Below, in pieces: positions 48,280-61,395 of a DNA stretch of 64,000 nt. A program made the translations under genes and the position numbers. Source of the DNA: Apus apus (taxonomy: Eukaryota > Chordata > Aves > Apodiformes > Apodidae); the NCBI RefSeq assembly GCF_020740795.1, contig NC_067312.1:9008748-9072747 (forward strand), given 5' to 3'. Numbering within the stretch: the stretch's first letter is position 1; each line of letters opens with the position of its first letter. The notes under the pieces were generated by a model, which saw nothing but the letters and a program-made list of their open reading frames with translations, ran no database searches and was not told where the DNA came from.

Positions 48280-48543
48280 TGTTCTTTCGAGGAAAAGGGA
48301 AATGATCACAAACTGGTACACAGGAAGCTTAACCTAAATATAAGAAAATATGTCTTTATTCTGAGGTTAACAGAGCACTGGAACAAGCTACCCAGGGAGG
48401 TTGTTGAGTCTCCATCACTGCAGACATTCAAAACCCACCTGTTCCTGTGATCAGCTCTAGGAGATCCTGCTCTAGCAGAGGGATTAGACTAGATGATTTC
48501 CAGAGGTCTCTTCCAATTCCCACCTTCTGTGATACTGTGACTC
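48280..48543 (+). mobile_element. CR1-type 3' fragment
   Basis: Contains the CR1 C-terminus and 3' UTR (ggttgttgagtctccatcac) and ends in a degraded tail (ctgtgatactgtgactctg). Confidence 0.85.
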
Positions 48544-48649
48544 TGAAAGCCACTGACCTAGAGTAACCCATAGAAGCTGAAATTCCATCTGTTGTTGTAA
48601 CCTCAACAAGAGTCAGGTTTTCTTGCCTAATTCAGTTTCCTAGCAGAGA

Positions 48650-49935
48650 ATCTCAGAATCACAGAATCATAGAATCATAGAATGTTAGGGGTTGGAAGGG
48701 GTTGGAAGATCATCCAGTCCAACCCCCCTGCCAGAGCAGGATCACCTAGAGCACGTCACACAGGAACAAGTCAAGGTGGGTTTTGAATGTCTCCAGCAAA
48801 GAAGACTCCACAACCTCTGGGCAGCCTGTCCCAGTGCTCTGTCACTCTCACAGGAAAGAAGTTTTTTCTGGTATTTACATGGAACCTCCTATGCTCCAGT
48901 TTGCAACCACTGCCCCTTGTCCTGTCACTGGACACCACTGAAAAAAGCCTGGCTCTGTCCTCCTGACACTCACCCTTAACATATTGGTAAACGTTGATGA
49001 GGTCACCCCTCAGTCTCCTCTTCTCCAAGCTAAAGAGACCCAGCTCCCTCAGCCTTTCCTCATAAGGGAGATGTTCCACTCCCTTAATCATCTTTGTGGC
49101 TCTGCGCTGGACTCTTTCAAGCAGTTCCCTGTTCTTCTTGAACTGGGGAGCCCAAAACTAGACACAATATTGCAGATGTGCCCTCACAAAGGCAGAATAG
49201 AGGGGGAGAAGAACCTCCCTTGACCTACTAACTACACCCTTTCTGATACACCCCAGGATGCCGTTGGCCTTCTTGGCTATAAGGGCACATTGCTGGCTCA
49301 TGGTCATCCTCCTGTCCAGCAGGATCCCCAGGTCCCTTTCTCCTACACTGCTCTCCAGCTGGTCAGCCCCAAACCTGTACTGGTACATGGGGTTGTTCTT
49401 CCCCACATGCAAGACTCTACACTTGCCCTTGTTGAATTTCATCAAGTTTCTCCCCACCCAACTCTCCAGCCTGTCCAGGTCTTGCTGAATGGCAGCACAG
49501 CCTTCTGGTGTGTCAGCCACTCCTCCCAGTTTAGTGTCATCAGCAACTTGCTGAGGGCACACTCTGTTCCCTCATCAAGGTCATTAATGAAAGTACTGAA
49601 CAGTACCAGTCCCAGAACCAACCCCTGAGGGACTCCACTAGTCACAGACCTCCAACTAGATTTTGTCCCATTGACCACAACTCTCTGACTTCTTCCTTTC
49701 AACCAGTTCATGATCCATCTCACTACCTGACCATCAAGATCACACTTCCTTAGCTTATCTATGAGGTTGCTGTGGGAGACAGTGTCAAATGCTTTAATGA
49801 AATAAAAATAAATCACATCTACTGCTCTACTATAATCTATCCACCTAGTTACTTCCTCATAGAAGGCAATAAGGTTGGTCAAACATGACTTCCCCTTGAT
49901 AAAAGCACAAGTCCTACATGGCAGAAGTGACAGCT
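48650..49935 (-). mobile_element. CR1 LINE, long 5'-truncated copy
   Basis: The plus strand starts with the inverted tail (repeated AATCATAGAATCATAGAATG). On the minus strand the reverse transcriptase reads [20 protein letters not shown], then [20 protein letters not shown] and [21 protein letters not shown] frameshift falls just at the FADD-type region, after which [16 protein letters not shown] follows in another frame. The copy cannot be functional. It is the longest CR1 in the window. Confidence 0.95.
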
Positions 49936-51420
49936 TCAAAAATTGGTGCATATTAAGCAGAGCACTGACATGCAGTATGTTTCTCTAAGCACATATTAAC
50001 CCTTACTGGCAATACAGGTGTTCCTAACACATAGCAAATACTAAATATTGTCCTGGTCTCTATTGTCTCTATGTTCGTTTTTACGTAAACACACAAGCAC
50101 ACACATCCATATCAGCAATTTCCTAGTGAAGAAGTAACTTTTGCATACCATTCTCAGTGCTGACTTCATAGGAACCTCCTTGGGGCCAAAATATCAATTT
50201 ATAGTCTCATGAGGATGTCCCTCGTTGCTGACATGAACTATCTAGAGCTGACCACCTCAGGGTGTATTTGCTCAGGACCTGGCATGATGGGCCTCTGATC
50301 ATAACATAGCCTCCAGGCCCTGCCACAGGAGCAACATAAATACAAATCACAACAGGTCTGTGAAGCTACAGATTCCTATTTTTGCACTTGAAGTGTTCAT
50401 GCATGTGTCAAAACACAGCATTAAGCACAGCAAGTGCCTGAGAGGAGGTCTCACCTACTGGAGCAGCCAGTCCAACTCACAGAGTCTAGTGGGAAGCTGG
50501 TCGCTTCACTCACGTGGTTTTGACTGCTAGACCCCACAATGAGCTCAAACTGCTGATCATGCACTGAAGTATGTACTGCATCTCTGCGAGTCCTTGACAC
50601 AGGTGTTAAATAGGGATTTAAAGAGAGTTATATAAATTAATTAAGGTAAAAATCCACCAATGGCTATCAAACATGGACACCTCTCTATCACAAGTGGTCC
50701 ATAAGCTGTGAATTGCTGCAATAGAATAATTGTTAAGAATAATGCTGCAATAGAATAATGGAATAATAATAGAAAAATTTTGGGGGAATGTATTTTTCTG
50801 GTCACACACTCTTCACCCACCACACCTAGGATTTCCTCCATGGGCTCAGCTCATACCAGTGACCACTGCCTTTCTGACTGTGGTGTCCAGTGGAACAGGA
50901 TGTCCACCACTTCAATCACAGAATAACAGAAGACTAGCAGCCTTTACTAGCATGTTGTTGCACTGTTTACTTGTCCTGGGATGATGTGAGAACAGCTGAA
51001 ATACATTCCAGGCTCTACTACTCAACACTGAGAGTCCTGAGCATTCACTCCTCCTCCCTGCTCCATTCCTCATCTCCAGGGAGTGTCCATAACACCTCGC
51101 TCAGAAGCAGATTGGGGTAGACACAGAAGACATTTTCAGCTGCTCACAGCGTGTTCTGTGATCTTAGCTAAAAACCTGTTCCAGCTTAGTGCTGGAAGTG
51201 CCATCAGCTCCCAAGTCATCCCAAGTAATCTGCCTTCTCATTGCTCTCTCCTCCTCTGTACAATGCAGACGGTGACCTCTCCCATTTTCAGGACAGCCAA
51301 GGACATACATGTCTCAGCTCCCACCTCTTCACTGGTGAGCCCAGTGGTCAGAAGGGCAAGTAGAAGCAACCTTCACACACACAAAGGGTCAAGCCAGCAG
51401 AACAGCTCCCTCAGCTTACC
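49936..51420. other. Intergenic sequence
   Basis: No gene or interspersed repeat recognised; mixed AT content and short random ORFs only. Confidence 0.5.
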
Positions 51421-51427
51421 AGGGCTC

Positions 51428-51595
51428 TTACTGTAATGCATACAGCTGTGCAGGAACTCAACCACATTTTAGATACAATAAAAGCTTTAGAAGAGGCTTT
51501 ATTGCACTGTGGTAGAGACTCCTTTCTCCTCCCCCAGGAGCTAATGGAAGCCACATCGTATGCATCATTCGAAAGCAGACTAGAAGCAAAAGGCA
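51428..51595 (+). repeat. Member A of a diverged homologous pair
   Basis: Shares the nearly identical opening TTACnGTAATGCATACAGC and further matches (CATTTTAGA, TAAAA, TTGCA) with 58253-58410, at roughly 70 percent by eye. One plus-strand frame stays open and reads like protein (TVMHTAVQELNHILDTIKAL, then EEALLHCGRDSFLLPQELME). Not CR1. Either an ancient repeat or a duplicated, decayed exon. Confidence 0.45.
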
Positions 51596-51620
51596 CTTGA
51601 AAACTGTTCATGGGGAACAA

Positions 51621-53600
51621 TTGTGCCCTGCTTTAGGGCAGTAAATAACTGACTTTGTGTTGTTCATCTCATATTTTATTGCCTCTGCTGTTTGTACAGT
51701 GCTTCACAGAAGAAAGCAAGCTAACAGAGCAGAGAGACTGCTAATTGCTTACCTGTCTCCTCCCCCGTGCAGGCACCATTCACCCTCCTGTGATCTCCCT
51801 TCTGCACAGCTCCATGAGACGGCAGCTTCGGATGCAGCACCGCCACGCTGTGGTCTCACAACACTGTCAGCAGGGGCAGGGGGGAGAAAAAGCAGTGCCA
51901 GAGCCATGGGGGCATTGCAGGACCCCACCAGGCTCCCTCCCCTGTGCCCACAGTGTGGGCCTGCATCTTCCTTCCTCCTGGTCAGGCTGGTCCCTGGTCC
52001 ATGTGGGAGCTGTGGTCTGGGGAAAAGGAGTTTAGGAGCAGGGTCTCACTCCCTTGCAAGTGCCAGTTTGCCATGTCCCACCCAACCTCCCATTCCCTTA
52101 TGCTGGTGCTGCCTGGAAATTTAGGATGTGAACAAAATCATTTGAACTTACAAGACCTCTTTTAAGCCCACACCAGCAGCTACGTAGGAAGAAGCAAAGG
52201 GGAAATCTTACAACCAACAGCTTTGTGGGATACAACATATTTGTGATATGTGGCCATAAAGAGGTATGGGGGAAGAGAGATGTCTAGCTTCACAACAGTC
52301 TTCTTGGACTGCAGCTGAGCTCTCAAAGCATATGTTTACTCAAGAGCTTTGGATAAGCTGGGTTAGTTTTTATTTTTGTTGCACAATTACCCCATGTTTT
52401 TTGGACTCTGACTTGTCTGGAAGCACTGCCAAAATAAGGCACCATAGATGCCTTGTACCTATAGGCAATGGCCTGATGCAAGACACCCTGCCCTGATCAG
52501 CAACAGCACAGAGCAAGATATGAGCCAGCAATGACAAAAACATGTTTAGTTCTAGGTTGTCAGCACTGAGGAAAAACCATGTTCATAATTTTCGTTTGTT
52601 GATTCACACTTGCTAACAGGATTGGAAGATCAATCAACACAGAGAGACTGAGGTCAATAAATCATAATCACCTTTGAGTTCTCTGTAACCTGAAGAAAAA
52701 GTCAGTATTCTCTACATGTCTGTATCACCTAACTCAATACCCATCTGTTTCTTGGAATTAAGATAAAGCCTTTGGTGAAAGCAGACGCGATGCCCATGAA
52801 TTTCTCCCTCCTGCTGACAACCCACAACCTGGAAGAAAACTGTAAATCCCGTAGAAGAGTCCTACATTGCCATCTGGTGATTGATTTGGGTGACCACAAA
52901 AAGATGCTGCTCCTATGCCCAATGTCCCACCCCACCAGCTGCCTGTCTGAAAGGAGCAAATCTTTCCCCAGATGCTGTCACCACTTGCTGTAGCACTCAG
53001 CTTTAATCAGAGGTTTCCCCTTCAAGCACTGACCTGTCCTGCTGGATCAGTCCTGCTTAGTTTTCAGCACCTGATAGGATCATAAGCCAAGGCAAACAGA
53101 AGCAAAGGATAGAAAAAGCGGATAGAGATCTAGAATCGGCAGTTACACATGCAGCAATGTTATGTTATGCACAAAGGTGCGTGAAATATGTTTCAGAAGA
53201 AAAAAAAATAATGTGCATAGATAGGAGAGTTGTTTGAGTCCAGGATATTATCAGATCTGGAAAAATGCCATATGAATCAGTCACTGGATCATCAGTGAAT
53301 GACTGTGTACAGAAAATGCCACAAAATTGGCCGCTGTAGTCCCTCTCTGGTGTTCATACAGTATCAGTACATGCTTTCCATAAATGATTGACTAAAATGT
53401 GGCATGGGCCACTTCTTGCATTTAAGTTATCTGTTCCACTCTAATCCCTACTCACACCCTCCTCCCCTTTAATAAAATGCACTTTAATTAAACACCTTTT
53501 TCAGATCATCCTTGGAGAGCTAATTAAGGCCAGGTCCTTTGAAAAATATTTTGCATATTCCTTCTACAGCTGCTCTCCAACCAGCCTGCCAGCCCCAAGG
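51621..53600. other. Intergenic sequence
   Basis: No gene recognised. A 155-codon ORF at 51657-52124 lacks any known domain and is probably random, in moderately GC-rich DNA. Confidence 0.5.
52868..52881 (-). promoter_or_regulatory. CTCF-like motif, minus orientation
   Basis: The minus strand reads TCACCAGATGGCAA, a partial match to the CTCF core, opposite in direction to the sites near 2.8 and 17.7 kb. Confidence 0.3.
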
Positions 53601-53665
53601 AGGGGCAAAAAATGTGACCAATCCAGCATGTTTATATATGCCCTGTTCCTCCAGGAACTGAAACA
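53600..53665. promoter_or_regulatory. CCAAT/TATA promoter-like block
   Basis: A CCAAT pentamer (53618-53622) is followed at nine bases by TTTATATATG (53631-53640). The block is also TATA-like on the minus strand (CATATATAAA). Strand and target are unclear: it could start an unrecognised plus-strand transcript or a distal 5' exon of the AQP7-like gene. Confidence 0.3.
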
Positions 53666-54689
53666 CAGTACCTCCGCTCACCAGCATTTACAATTTAAAA
53701 GTTGGAGATCTGTAGATCAAGACTGCAGTCCTGCTGCCAGCAACAGGTCCTGGGGGACAGAGGTCTTGTAAATCAGAGATGGTGCCTTCACTCTCAGTTA
53801 GAAGCTGACAGCCAGACTGCAGAGATTCCAGAGCATTGGTACCATCCATTGCATGTGCAACAGCTCAGTACATTGGTCTTGGCTGCCTCTCTGCTGCAGG
53901 ATGGGTCCCTGCTCTGAGCTCTGCCCAGACTGGACCAGGCAAAGACCTTCACAGCAAGGCAGCGTTTGGTTCAGCTCCTATTTCAACCACCCCAAACTGG
54001 CAGTGGCGATAAAAAAAAATAAAAAAATAATAAAAAAAATTCTGTCTGCGACAAAAAGAGGGGAGCCATAGGGGATACCATCTGAGTGCAGGCTGGGAAG
54101 CAGGAGGCCCCTGTGCCCAGACGCACTTCAGGACTGTGAGTGCCGCAGCACTGTGGGAGACAGAAGCACAGGGCTACACATGGTGGCTCCTGGACCCTCT
54201 GCTCTGTGGTGGGAGCTGTAACTCATGCCAGTCTGCTTCTGCTTTGGGTCTCACAAGGGGTGGGTAGAAAGGATCAAGAAGGAGAGGTGCTGTCTGACTC
54301 TGCCACCACTGTTGCACTTCAGGCAGCACAGTCCAGATAATGCCTCTTGTGTTGCCCCTCAGAGCCCAGAGCTGCTGTTTTCACCATTACAGCTTGTACT
54401 GGGGGTCCCAGGACAGAGCTCACCCTCCCACAGGTGTTAAACACAGACAGTCCTTCCCACACCCACATCCCACTCTGGGAGAGGCAGCAGGGCAGGTCTG
54501 CTCTCCAAAACTGCCTGCAGGAATGTCTCACAAACCTGGAAACGCACTCCTCCATCAGCACACAGGGTCTTCTGGCCAATGAAGCAGGGAACGCCAGATC
54601 CCAGCCAAGCTACTGGCTCCAAGACCCCCTTAATGAGTCCAGAGAGAATAGTTCAGCATTACTGTGCCTTCACACTCACTTGTGCCCAT

Positions 54690-55600
54690 GACCCCTAGTC
54701 TTTCTCATGTGACTCCTTGTAAATAGGGAGTCTCCATCTTCTTGGTAGCCTTTCTTTAAGTACTGGAACATGGTAATGAGGTCTCTCCAGAGCCTTCTTT
54801 TCTCAAGGCTGAACAAACCCAGTTTTCTCAGTCTTTCCTCATACGGCAGATTCTCCAGTCCTCTGATCATCCTTGTGGCCTTCCTGTGGATCTTCTCCAG
54901 CCTGTTGCATCCTTTTTGTAGAGCAGGGACCAATACTCCAGGTGTTGTCTGACAAGTGCCAAGAAGAGCTGATTTCTTGATCTCTGATGATAATGCTCTT
55001 GTTGATGCAGCCCAGCATCCTGCTGGCTTTCTTTGACCCTGCAGGACACTGTTCACTCATGTTAAGCCTGTTGTCCACCAAGACTCCCAGGTCCCTTTCC
55101 ACAGGGCGGCTCTCCAGCCAGGTGGATCCCATTATGAACTGCACTCCTGGGTTATGTGTTCCCAGGTGCAAGACCTTACACTTCTCCCCATTGAATTTCA
55201 TAAGGTTCCTGCTAGTCCACTTCTCCAGCCTGTCTAGGTCATCCTGGAGGGCGGGTCTCACCTCTGGAGTGTCAACCTCTACACTCTTCCTGGTGCTGTC
55301 AGCAAATTTCACCGGGGTGCTCTTGATCCCAACATCCAGGTCACTTCTGAAGATGTTGAACAGCATTGGGCCCAATATCGATCCCTGGGGGGCTCTACTT
55401 GTGACCAGTTGCCAGTTTGAGGAGAAAACATTTATTGTCACCCTCTGGGTGTGATCTGTCTGCCAGTTCCCCACCCATAGCACAGAACACTTGTCAAGGC
55501 CGTAACAAGTCAGCTGCTCCAGGAGGAGGTTGTAGGGGACCTTGTGCCATGGGGACTCAGCCACACACTCAGTCACCGTGGCCATCCATGCCTTACTGTT
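54690..55600 (-). mobile_element. CR1 LINE, 5'- and 3'-truncated copy
   Basis: The minus strand encodes VTSRAPQGSILGPMLFNIF, then VKFADSTRKSVEVDTPEV and [20 protein letters not shown]. The catalytic FADD motif reads FADS, so the copy is inactive. A long frame is still open across much of it. The usual 3' tail is absent. Confidence 0.93.
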
Positions 55601-58252
55601 AATTAGGTCAGATCACACCTTGTTAGACTTGTGTCATGGCAGCCTCTCCACCCAGGACCTGCATCATGTGCATCTGACACTGACTGGGAAAGCAGACCAC
55701 ATCCAGAGGCAAAGATAGGGACAAGATTTCACATGCACAAGCCAGCTACAAAGACTTCCTCACTGTTTGCATGGCAGAACCAGTCTGCTAGCACTAGAAG
55801 ACATGGAGACAAGTTTAACTGGAAAGTGCTCTGGTGTTGTTTGTACAGATTTCCTGTGCATTTTGTGTTTGAGTCACAAATACACAAATACATAAATACA
55901 CAAAGTAGAAGGTATTTACACACACAAACACAGTGCAGTGAAGAAGCACTCTACGTGTCTCTAGTATCTCTATGACTGAGATACTTCTACCTGCCTGAAA
56001 AATAAATACATCTTTTGTTCTCCCTACTGCTGTAAAAGCAGTTGATGAAGACTCCATATTTGGACAGAGGCTCTGCCTTCTATCTCCCATATCATCACTT
56101 TCAACTTGGTTGTAACAAGCTCTCCGGAACAAGGACTGACTTTCCTAATACATTTGTCTATGCCTGGCACAGCCAGGCAGACCCTAGGGGTACTGCTGTA
56201 ATGACAGTTTGTGCCAATATGAATTGTAGCCAGGAAGATTTTTGCAGCTCTTGCAAATGGGCAAGCCAAAGCCATGTGAGTTCTGTTTGTCAGCACACTA
56301 GAAGAGCCACAGTACACCTGGGGAAACATGTTTTGCTGCTGCTGCTTTGGGTGCTGGAGGAAGACCCCCATGTATCTCACTCACCTTACTGGCATGCTTT
56401 GTCCCTTTGAAGTGCTGCTGCATGATCCCATAAGGTGATGCTCACCATGTGGTCTCCAGGCTCCAGTCAAGTGCCAGCTCAGCTCTCACACAGCCCAGCT
56501 CAAATTAGCTTTGGGCACTTGTGGATCCAAGCATGCTGTGTCCGTTTCCAGCTCCAAGCCTTGAACAGCTGGGGAGCGGTGCCGCTCACCCTGCTTTGTG
56601 TTTGCACACTAGTTTCTGTTTATGATTAGGGAAGACAGAGAGACCCAATATGCCACGTCAGATTGCCCAGGAAATCAAACCATGATGGGGTCCTGCAGAG
56701 CTCTCCACCTTGCCGCCAAGTCCCTGTGCTTTAACCCTTGGAGCACTCAAAGACTCAGAGGCACCAGGACCTTCTCTATCTGTCCAGCCCAGTTGAGTGC
56801 CATATAGACATGACCCATGCACTGAGCCAGACCCCATGTTGCCCAACTTCAGTCCCAGTAGAAATCAGATCCTCTGCTCCCTATTCACCATCTATTACCC
56901 CAAATGAGTATCACAGCTATGCATGTTTACAGGCCATTCCTGTGTATCATTACATATTTCCAAGTTCATGAGATTAATCTGGTTGGGATGGTATGAAATA
57001 GTTGATTAGAGGGTGGACTAGAATTCTCATGGACAGTTCCATGACCTTCACAGATGGTGGTGACCTGAACAAGAAAGATCAGCAGCCTCCTCTGGATGGC
57101 CAAGGAGAGACCTACAGTACAGAGGATATTGGAGAGAAGTTTGGACTTCAGGTTCTGAATTTGGCCTGGGTCTGTCAGACATTGCTCCCTGACGACCCCG
57201 AGAGCAGATAATTCTGGAGCCTTCCACTTGCATACTGGACATGCTCCCGTGCACCCCTGAGCTATCTTCAGGATTGCTGGTTTTGTCAGTCCTGGTGTTG
57301 TCAGACTCTATCACCAACTCCTAAATTTTGCAATGAACCATAACCTCCTGTTTCTGAACAGACGAGAGAATCAAATAATAGTTTGAGCAGCGAGAAGGTC
57401 ACCTACACTCCTGGCCAAGTCTGAGCCTACTGCCTCCAAATCTGACTTTTGCTCTTCCTAGTTTGGAAACTACCACTAACATTTGCTGCTGCTCCTATTT
57501 GGATCAAGTAATATGCTAGGAAGGGAAGGAGTCTTCCTCTCCCCACTCTGAGGTGTTACTCCCAAAATAACTCAATGTTTAGATGGGCATGGACAAGCTT
57601 GACCATGGTAGGCTCCCTCTGAATCCTGAGCTGCTACAAGCAACAGCATCAGTGGTTACCACATTCCCAGAGAGCAGCAAATCAGCTTCACTCCCTGTTT
57701 CTAAAGATCTTGGCAGCAGGAGCCCAAACTGCCTAAAAACGTCTGTGGCTACAGGATCAAGGCTGCCCCTGACAGTGCCTCTCCTCTGGCTCTTTTGAGC
57801 AGTAATGAACTCTGTCCTTCTGTATAGGAGGAAGACTCTTTTGGGGGCCCCACACACACTGTGGATCAAAATTTCCCCAGAGCTAAAAGCCACCATAAAC
57901 CTCTCTACATTCTGGTGTATGGGCTTAACAGGAGCGCTCTACCTGTGTATCTGCATGTTCATTTCTGTGAAAACCCAAGGGAAAGACTGATATGGTGCAG
58001 TGAAGATTTCAAATAAGGCAATGTAATTACACATATTCCCCCCCCACCATGAGCAGGATGAGAATTAAACGTGTAACGTTGCTTAATGCATTCCTAGATA
58101 GCACACAGATCTTACACTGATAAGCTCCACTTAAGAACTGAGATAGCAAAGGAGAGGATGAGAAGTAATGAAGTTAGTTACACAGAGAGCAGTTCAGATC
58201 TTTGTGCAACTTTAAAACAACCTGGTTTCCAACCCTCCATTTATCACAGCAT
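55601..58252. other. Intergenic sequence
   Basis: No gene or interspersed repeat recognised. Confidence 0.5.
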
Positions 58253-58410
58253 TTACAGTAATGCATACAGCAGTGAGGCATTTAATGGCATTTTAGAGGC
58301 AGTAAAACTTCAGGAAGGTGACATTCATTGCAGTGCTGTACAGCTGCTCCTGGAAACTGGAGAGAGACACATCACATTCATCCTTTAAAACATTACTTGA
58401 AAAAATAGCC
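58253..58410 (+). repeat. Member B of a diverged homologous pair
   Basis: Same orientation as the 51.4-kb member. The matching frame carries stop codons after TVMHTAV, so this copy cannot encode the same peptide. Family not recognised. Confidence 0.45.
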
Positions 58411-58850
58411 TTTGAAAACCAAATTTTGGTGTGGATCCTGTGCTGGTTGTGGGTCTGGGTGAGGCCAAGTAAGTCAAACCTGTTTTGGATCTTGATCCAT
58501 CACCACAACACAGCTTATCAGGGGAAAGCCATGAGCCAAAACAAAGAGGTGATCATCCCGTGCTTCCCCCACATGCTGGCCTCTTCCAGTGCACCATGGC
58601 AATGCCTCCCATGCTGGGGTCGTCCCTTATTTCCAGCTCCAAAAGGTGGCAACAGCACTCCCGCCTTCGGGAAACCACCCCCGTGTGAGACTGACATCCT
58701 TTTCCTGCCCTTGAAACAGAACGGCTGGAATCCTGGGGAAAGCAAGTGCAATCTGACCCACTGAAACACCCTCAGCATCTCTAATCTGAACCACCAGTTG
58801 CAGTGGGACTAGCATTGTAGACAAGCACAGGGAATGGGTATAAAGTATTT

Positions 58851-58910
58851 ATGTATTTACTAATTTATTTATATATTTATATATAAATATATGTTTATAT
58901 ATAAGTATTT
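58851..58910 (+). repeat. AT-rich simple sequence
   Basis: Alternating TA and TTTA units, for example atatataaatatatgtttat. Confidence 0.85.
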
Positions 58911-59260
58911 GCATCTTGCATATTTTTTCTTGTTAATGGAGAAGGAAAAACTCTTTCTGGGATTGAAAAGATCTCTGAGTCTCTGCTCATCATTCCCAAG
59001 GGGAAGCTCGTCATCATTTCTCACTACAAAAAAAAACCAAACACAAACTGCAGAAATATCATCTGCTTTGATTCTCTCCAGACATCTCTGAGACTAAAAG
59101 TTGAAGGTAAAGTTGCAAATGTATGTCACAGAAAGAAGAAAGAAAAGAGAAAATAATATAGTCTTTGTCCTAAAGAAAGTACAACCTCAACAGACTAAAC
59201 ATGATGGGAAAAAAATTTAAGAGAAGCAGGAATACACAAAAGCTCCCTGTACCCTGGTAC

Positions 59261-59287
59261 AAAAACAAAACAAAACAAAACAAAAAC
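59261..59287 (+). repeat. (AAAAC)n short tandem repeat
   Basis: About five AAAAC units. Confidence 0.9.
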
Positions 59288-60589
59288 AGTACAACCCTGT
59301 AGTAGTGAGACCTGAGCAAATCTCACCTGAGAAAATTAACAACAGTGTGCAAGTCATGAGTGACGCTATTGAAGACTCCATTACACTGTAGGGATGGGTG
59401 AGAACGAGCAACACTAATGTGACCATTTATGAACATGGATTCCATGAATTCACCAAACAGGGTCCTGTGGTTCCCTACACACGGCTGCTTATTGTACTTG
59501 GGGACCTCCTTTTGCAGCCACAGGACACAACAATATTTGAAGGTCTGTATCTGCCAAGTACTGATGTTGTCCAGTAAATACAATTTTTGAAATTCTTAGT
59601 GAAAAAAACAGGCTTTGGCATCTCGGAATGTCTCCAGGCTTATATTGACCTAAGCTGGTGTTAGCTGGTCAAGTAACTTCTGTATAACCTGTTCAAGCTT
59701 TATCTCCGTGATACCATATTGTAAAATGACAAACACAGGTAGCAGCCACATGACAAGAAGTAACCCTTTATGTTGAGTCTGGGGGAAGCTGTCATGCAGC
59801 TTTCAAACTTTACTTGGAAACTACCAAGAAGAAAAGAGTGTGTTGAGAAAAAATATTAAAATAGGCTCAAACAGACCCCAGGCCTAAGAAGGAAAGAACC
59901 TTCACCACGAACATTGTGCCTCTCCTGGTGAACAACTCAGGACACTGATGACTCACGGAGAGAGACCATCACCTCTCTGCTTGAGAAGGCCAATGCCACC
60001 AACCACAAGACTCAGAGGGACATCAGAAGATAGGGATCGCATAGGAGAAGAGGATTAGTTATTAATAAGTTATATTTTATAACAGTTTTAAGAGAAGTAT
60101 TATTAGCAGTTTTTTCTGTATTAATATGGTTTATGCGTATTATTGCAACTGGACTAATAATAACATTATTATGTCTTGATCAGGTTAAGATTTTAATTAG
60201 GCTTTTGGATCTGTCTTCATCTTTGCCCATAAAAATGCATTAGAAGTCATAAACCAAAGACTCATTGCTAGACAGCAGCAGAGATGGGAAAGCCTCTCCA
60301 GCCAGTCACTTCAAAGACATGAGTGAACCTTTCACAGACCCTTCCTTTCAAGATTTGTCCTGCCCAGTTTACCTGTTGGAGAATGCGTAGTACATTATCC
60401 TCACAACAGCCACCAGCCTCCAGACACTTTTTTACATCAGGAACCAAAATTTCAGTCAATAGCCTAAGTAGTAAGAGCTGAGGAGCTGCAGCTATTCATG
60501 ATGCTCCTCCTGGGCCTTCTCGAGGCATCACTTTCAACAAATATATCACCAGCTCCCAGCTCCTTAACCTAACTCTATCAAGCCCAGTG
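59288..60589. other. Intergenic sequence
   Basis: No gene recognised. An A- and T-rich block near 60,050-60,200 has no clear repeat family. Confidence 0.5.
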
Positions 60590-61395
60590 CTTAAACCAAG
60601 TTATTGAGTACCACATCTACATGGCTTTTAAACACCCCCAGCGACGGTGATTCAACCGCCTCCCTAGGCAGCCTGTTCCAGTGTTTAATAACCCTTTAGA
60701 TGAAAAAATTTATCCTAATTTCCAATCTAAACCTTCCCTGATGCAAATTGAGGCCATTTCCTCTTGTCCTGTTGCATATTACTTGGGAGAAGAGACCAGC
60801 TCCCATCTGGCTACAGCCTCCTTTCAGGGAGTTGTACAAAGCAATGAGGTCTCCTTTCAGCCTCCTTTTCTCCTGGCTAAACAACCCCAGTTCCCTCAGA
60901 TGCTTCTCATAAGGTTTGTTTCCCAGACCCTTTACCAGCTTCATCGCCCTTCTCTGGACTCATTCCAGCCCCTCAATGTCCTTCTTATAGTGAGGGGCCC
61001 AAAACTGAGCACAGGATTCAAGGTGCAGCCTCACCAGTGCTGAGCACAGGGGGACAATCCCTGCCCTGATCCTGCTGGTCACACTATTCCTGACACAAAC
61101 CAGGATGCTGCTGGCCTTTTTGGCCATCTGGGCACATGCTGGCTCATGTTCAGCCACTGTTCACCAGCACCCCCAGGTCCTTTTCCTCTGGGCAGCTTTC
61201 CAGCCACTCTTCCCCAAGCCTGTAGTGCTGCCTGGGGTGGTTGTGACCCCAGTGCAGGACCCGGCACTTGGCCTTGTTGAACCTCATACAGTTGGCCTTG
61301 GCCCATTGATCCAGCCTGTCCAGGTTCCCCTGCAGAGCCTTCCCACCTTCAGACAGACCAATATTTCCACCCAACTTGGTATTATCTTCAAACTC
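60590..61395 (-). mobile_element. CR1 LINE fragment
   Basis: The minus strand encodes [20 protein letters not shown] and, upstream in another frame, [20 protein letters not shown], both CR1 C-terminal landmarks. Frameshifted and 5'-truncated. Confidence 0.92.

Noticed and set aside
51657..52124. 155-codon ORF
   Set aside because: No domain, splice signals or homology recognised; composition fits random GC-rich sequence.
54839..55585. 248-codon ORF as a host gene
   Set aside because: It is the CR1 reverse transcriptase with a mutated FADD motif.
59640..60270. Possible LTR or endogenous retrovirus remnant
   Set aside because: No paired terminal repeats, primer-binding site or recognisable retroviral coding sequence.
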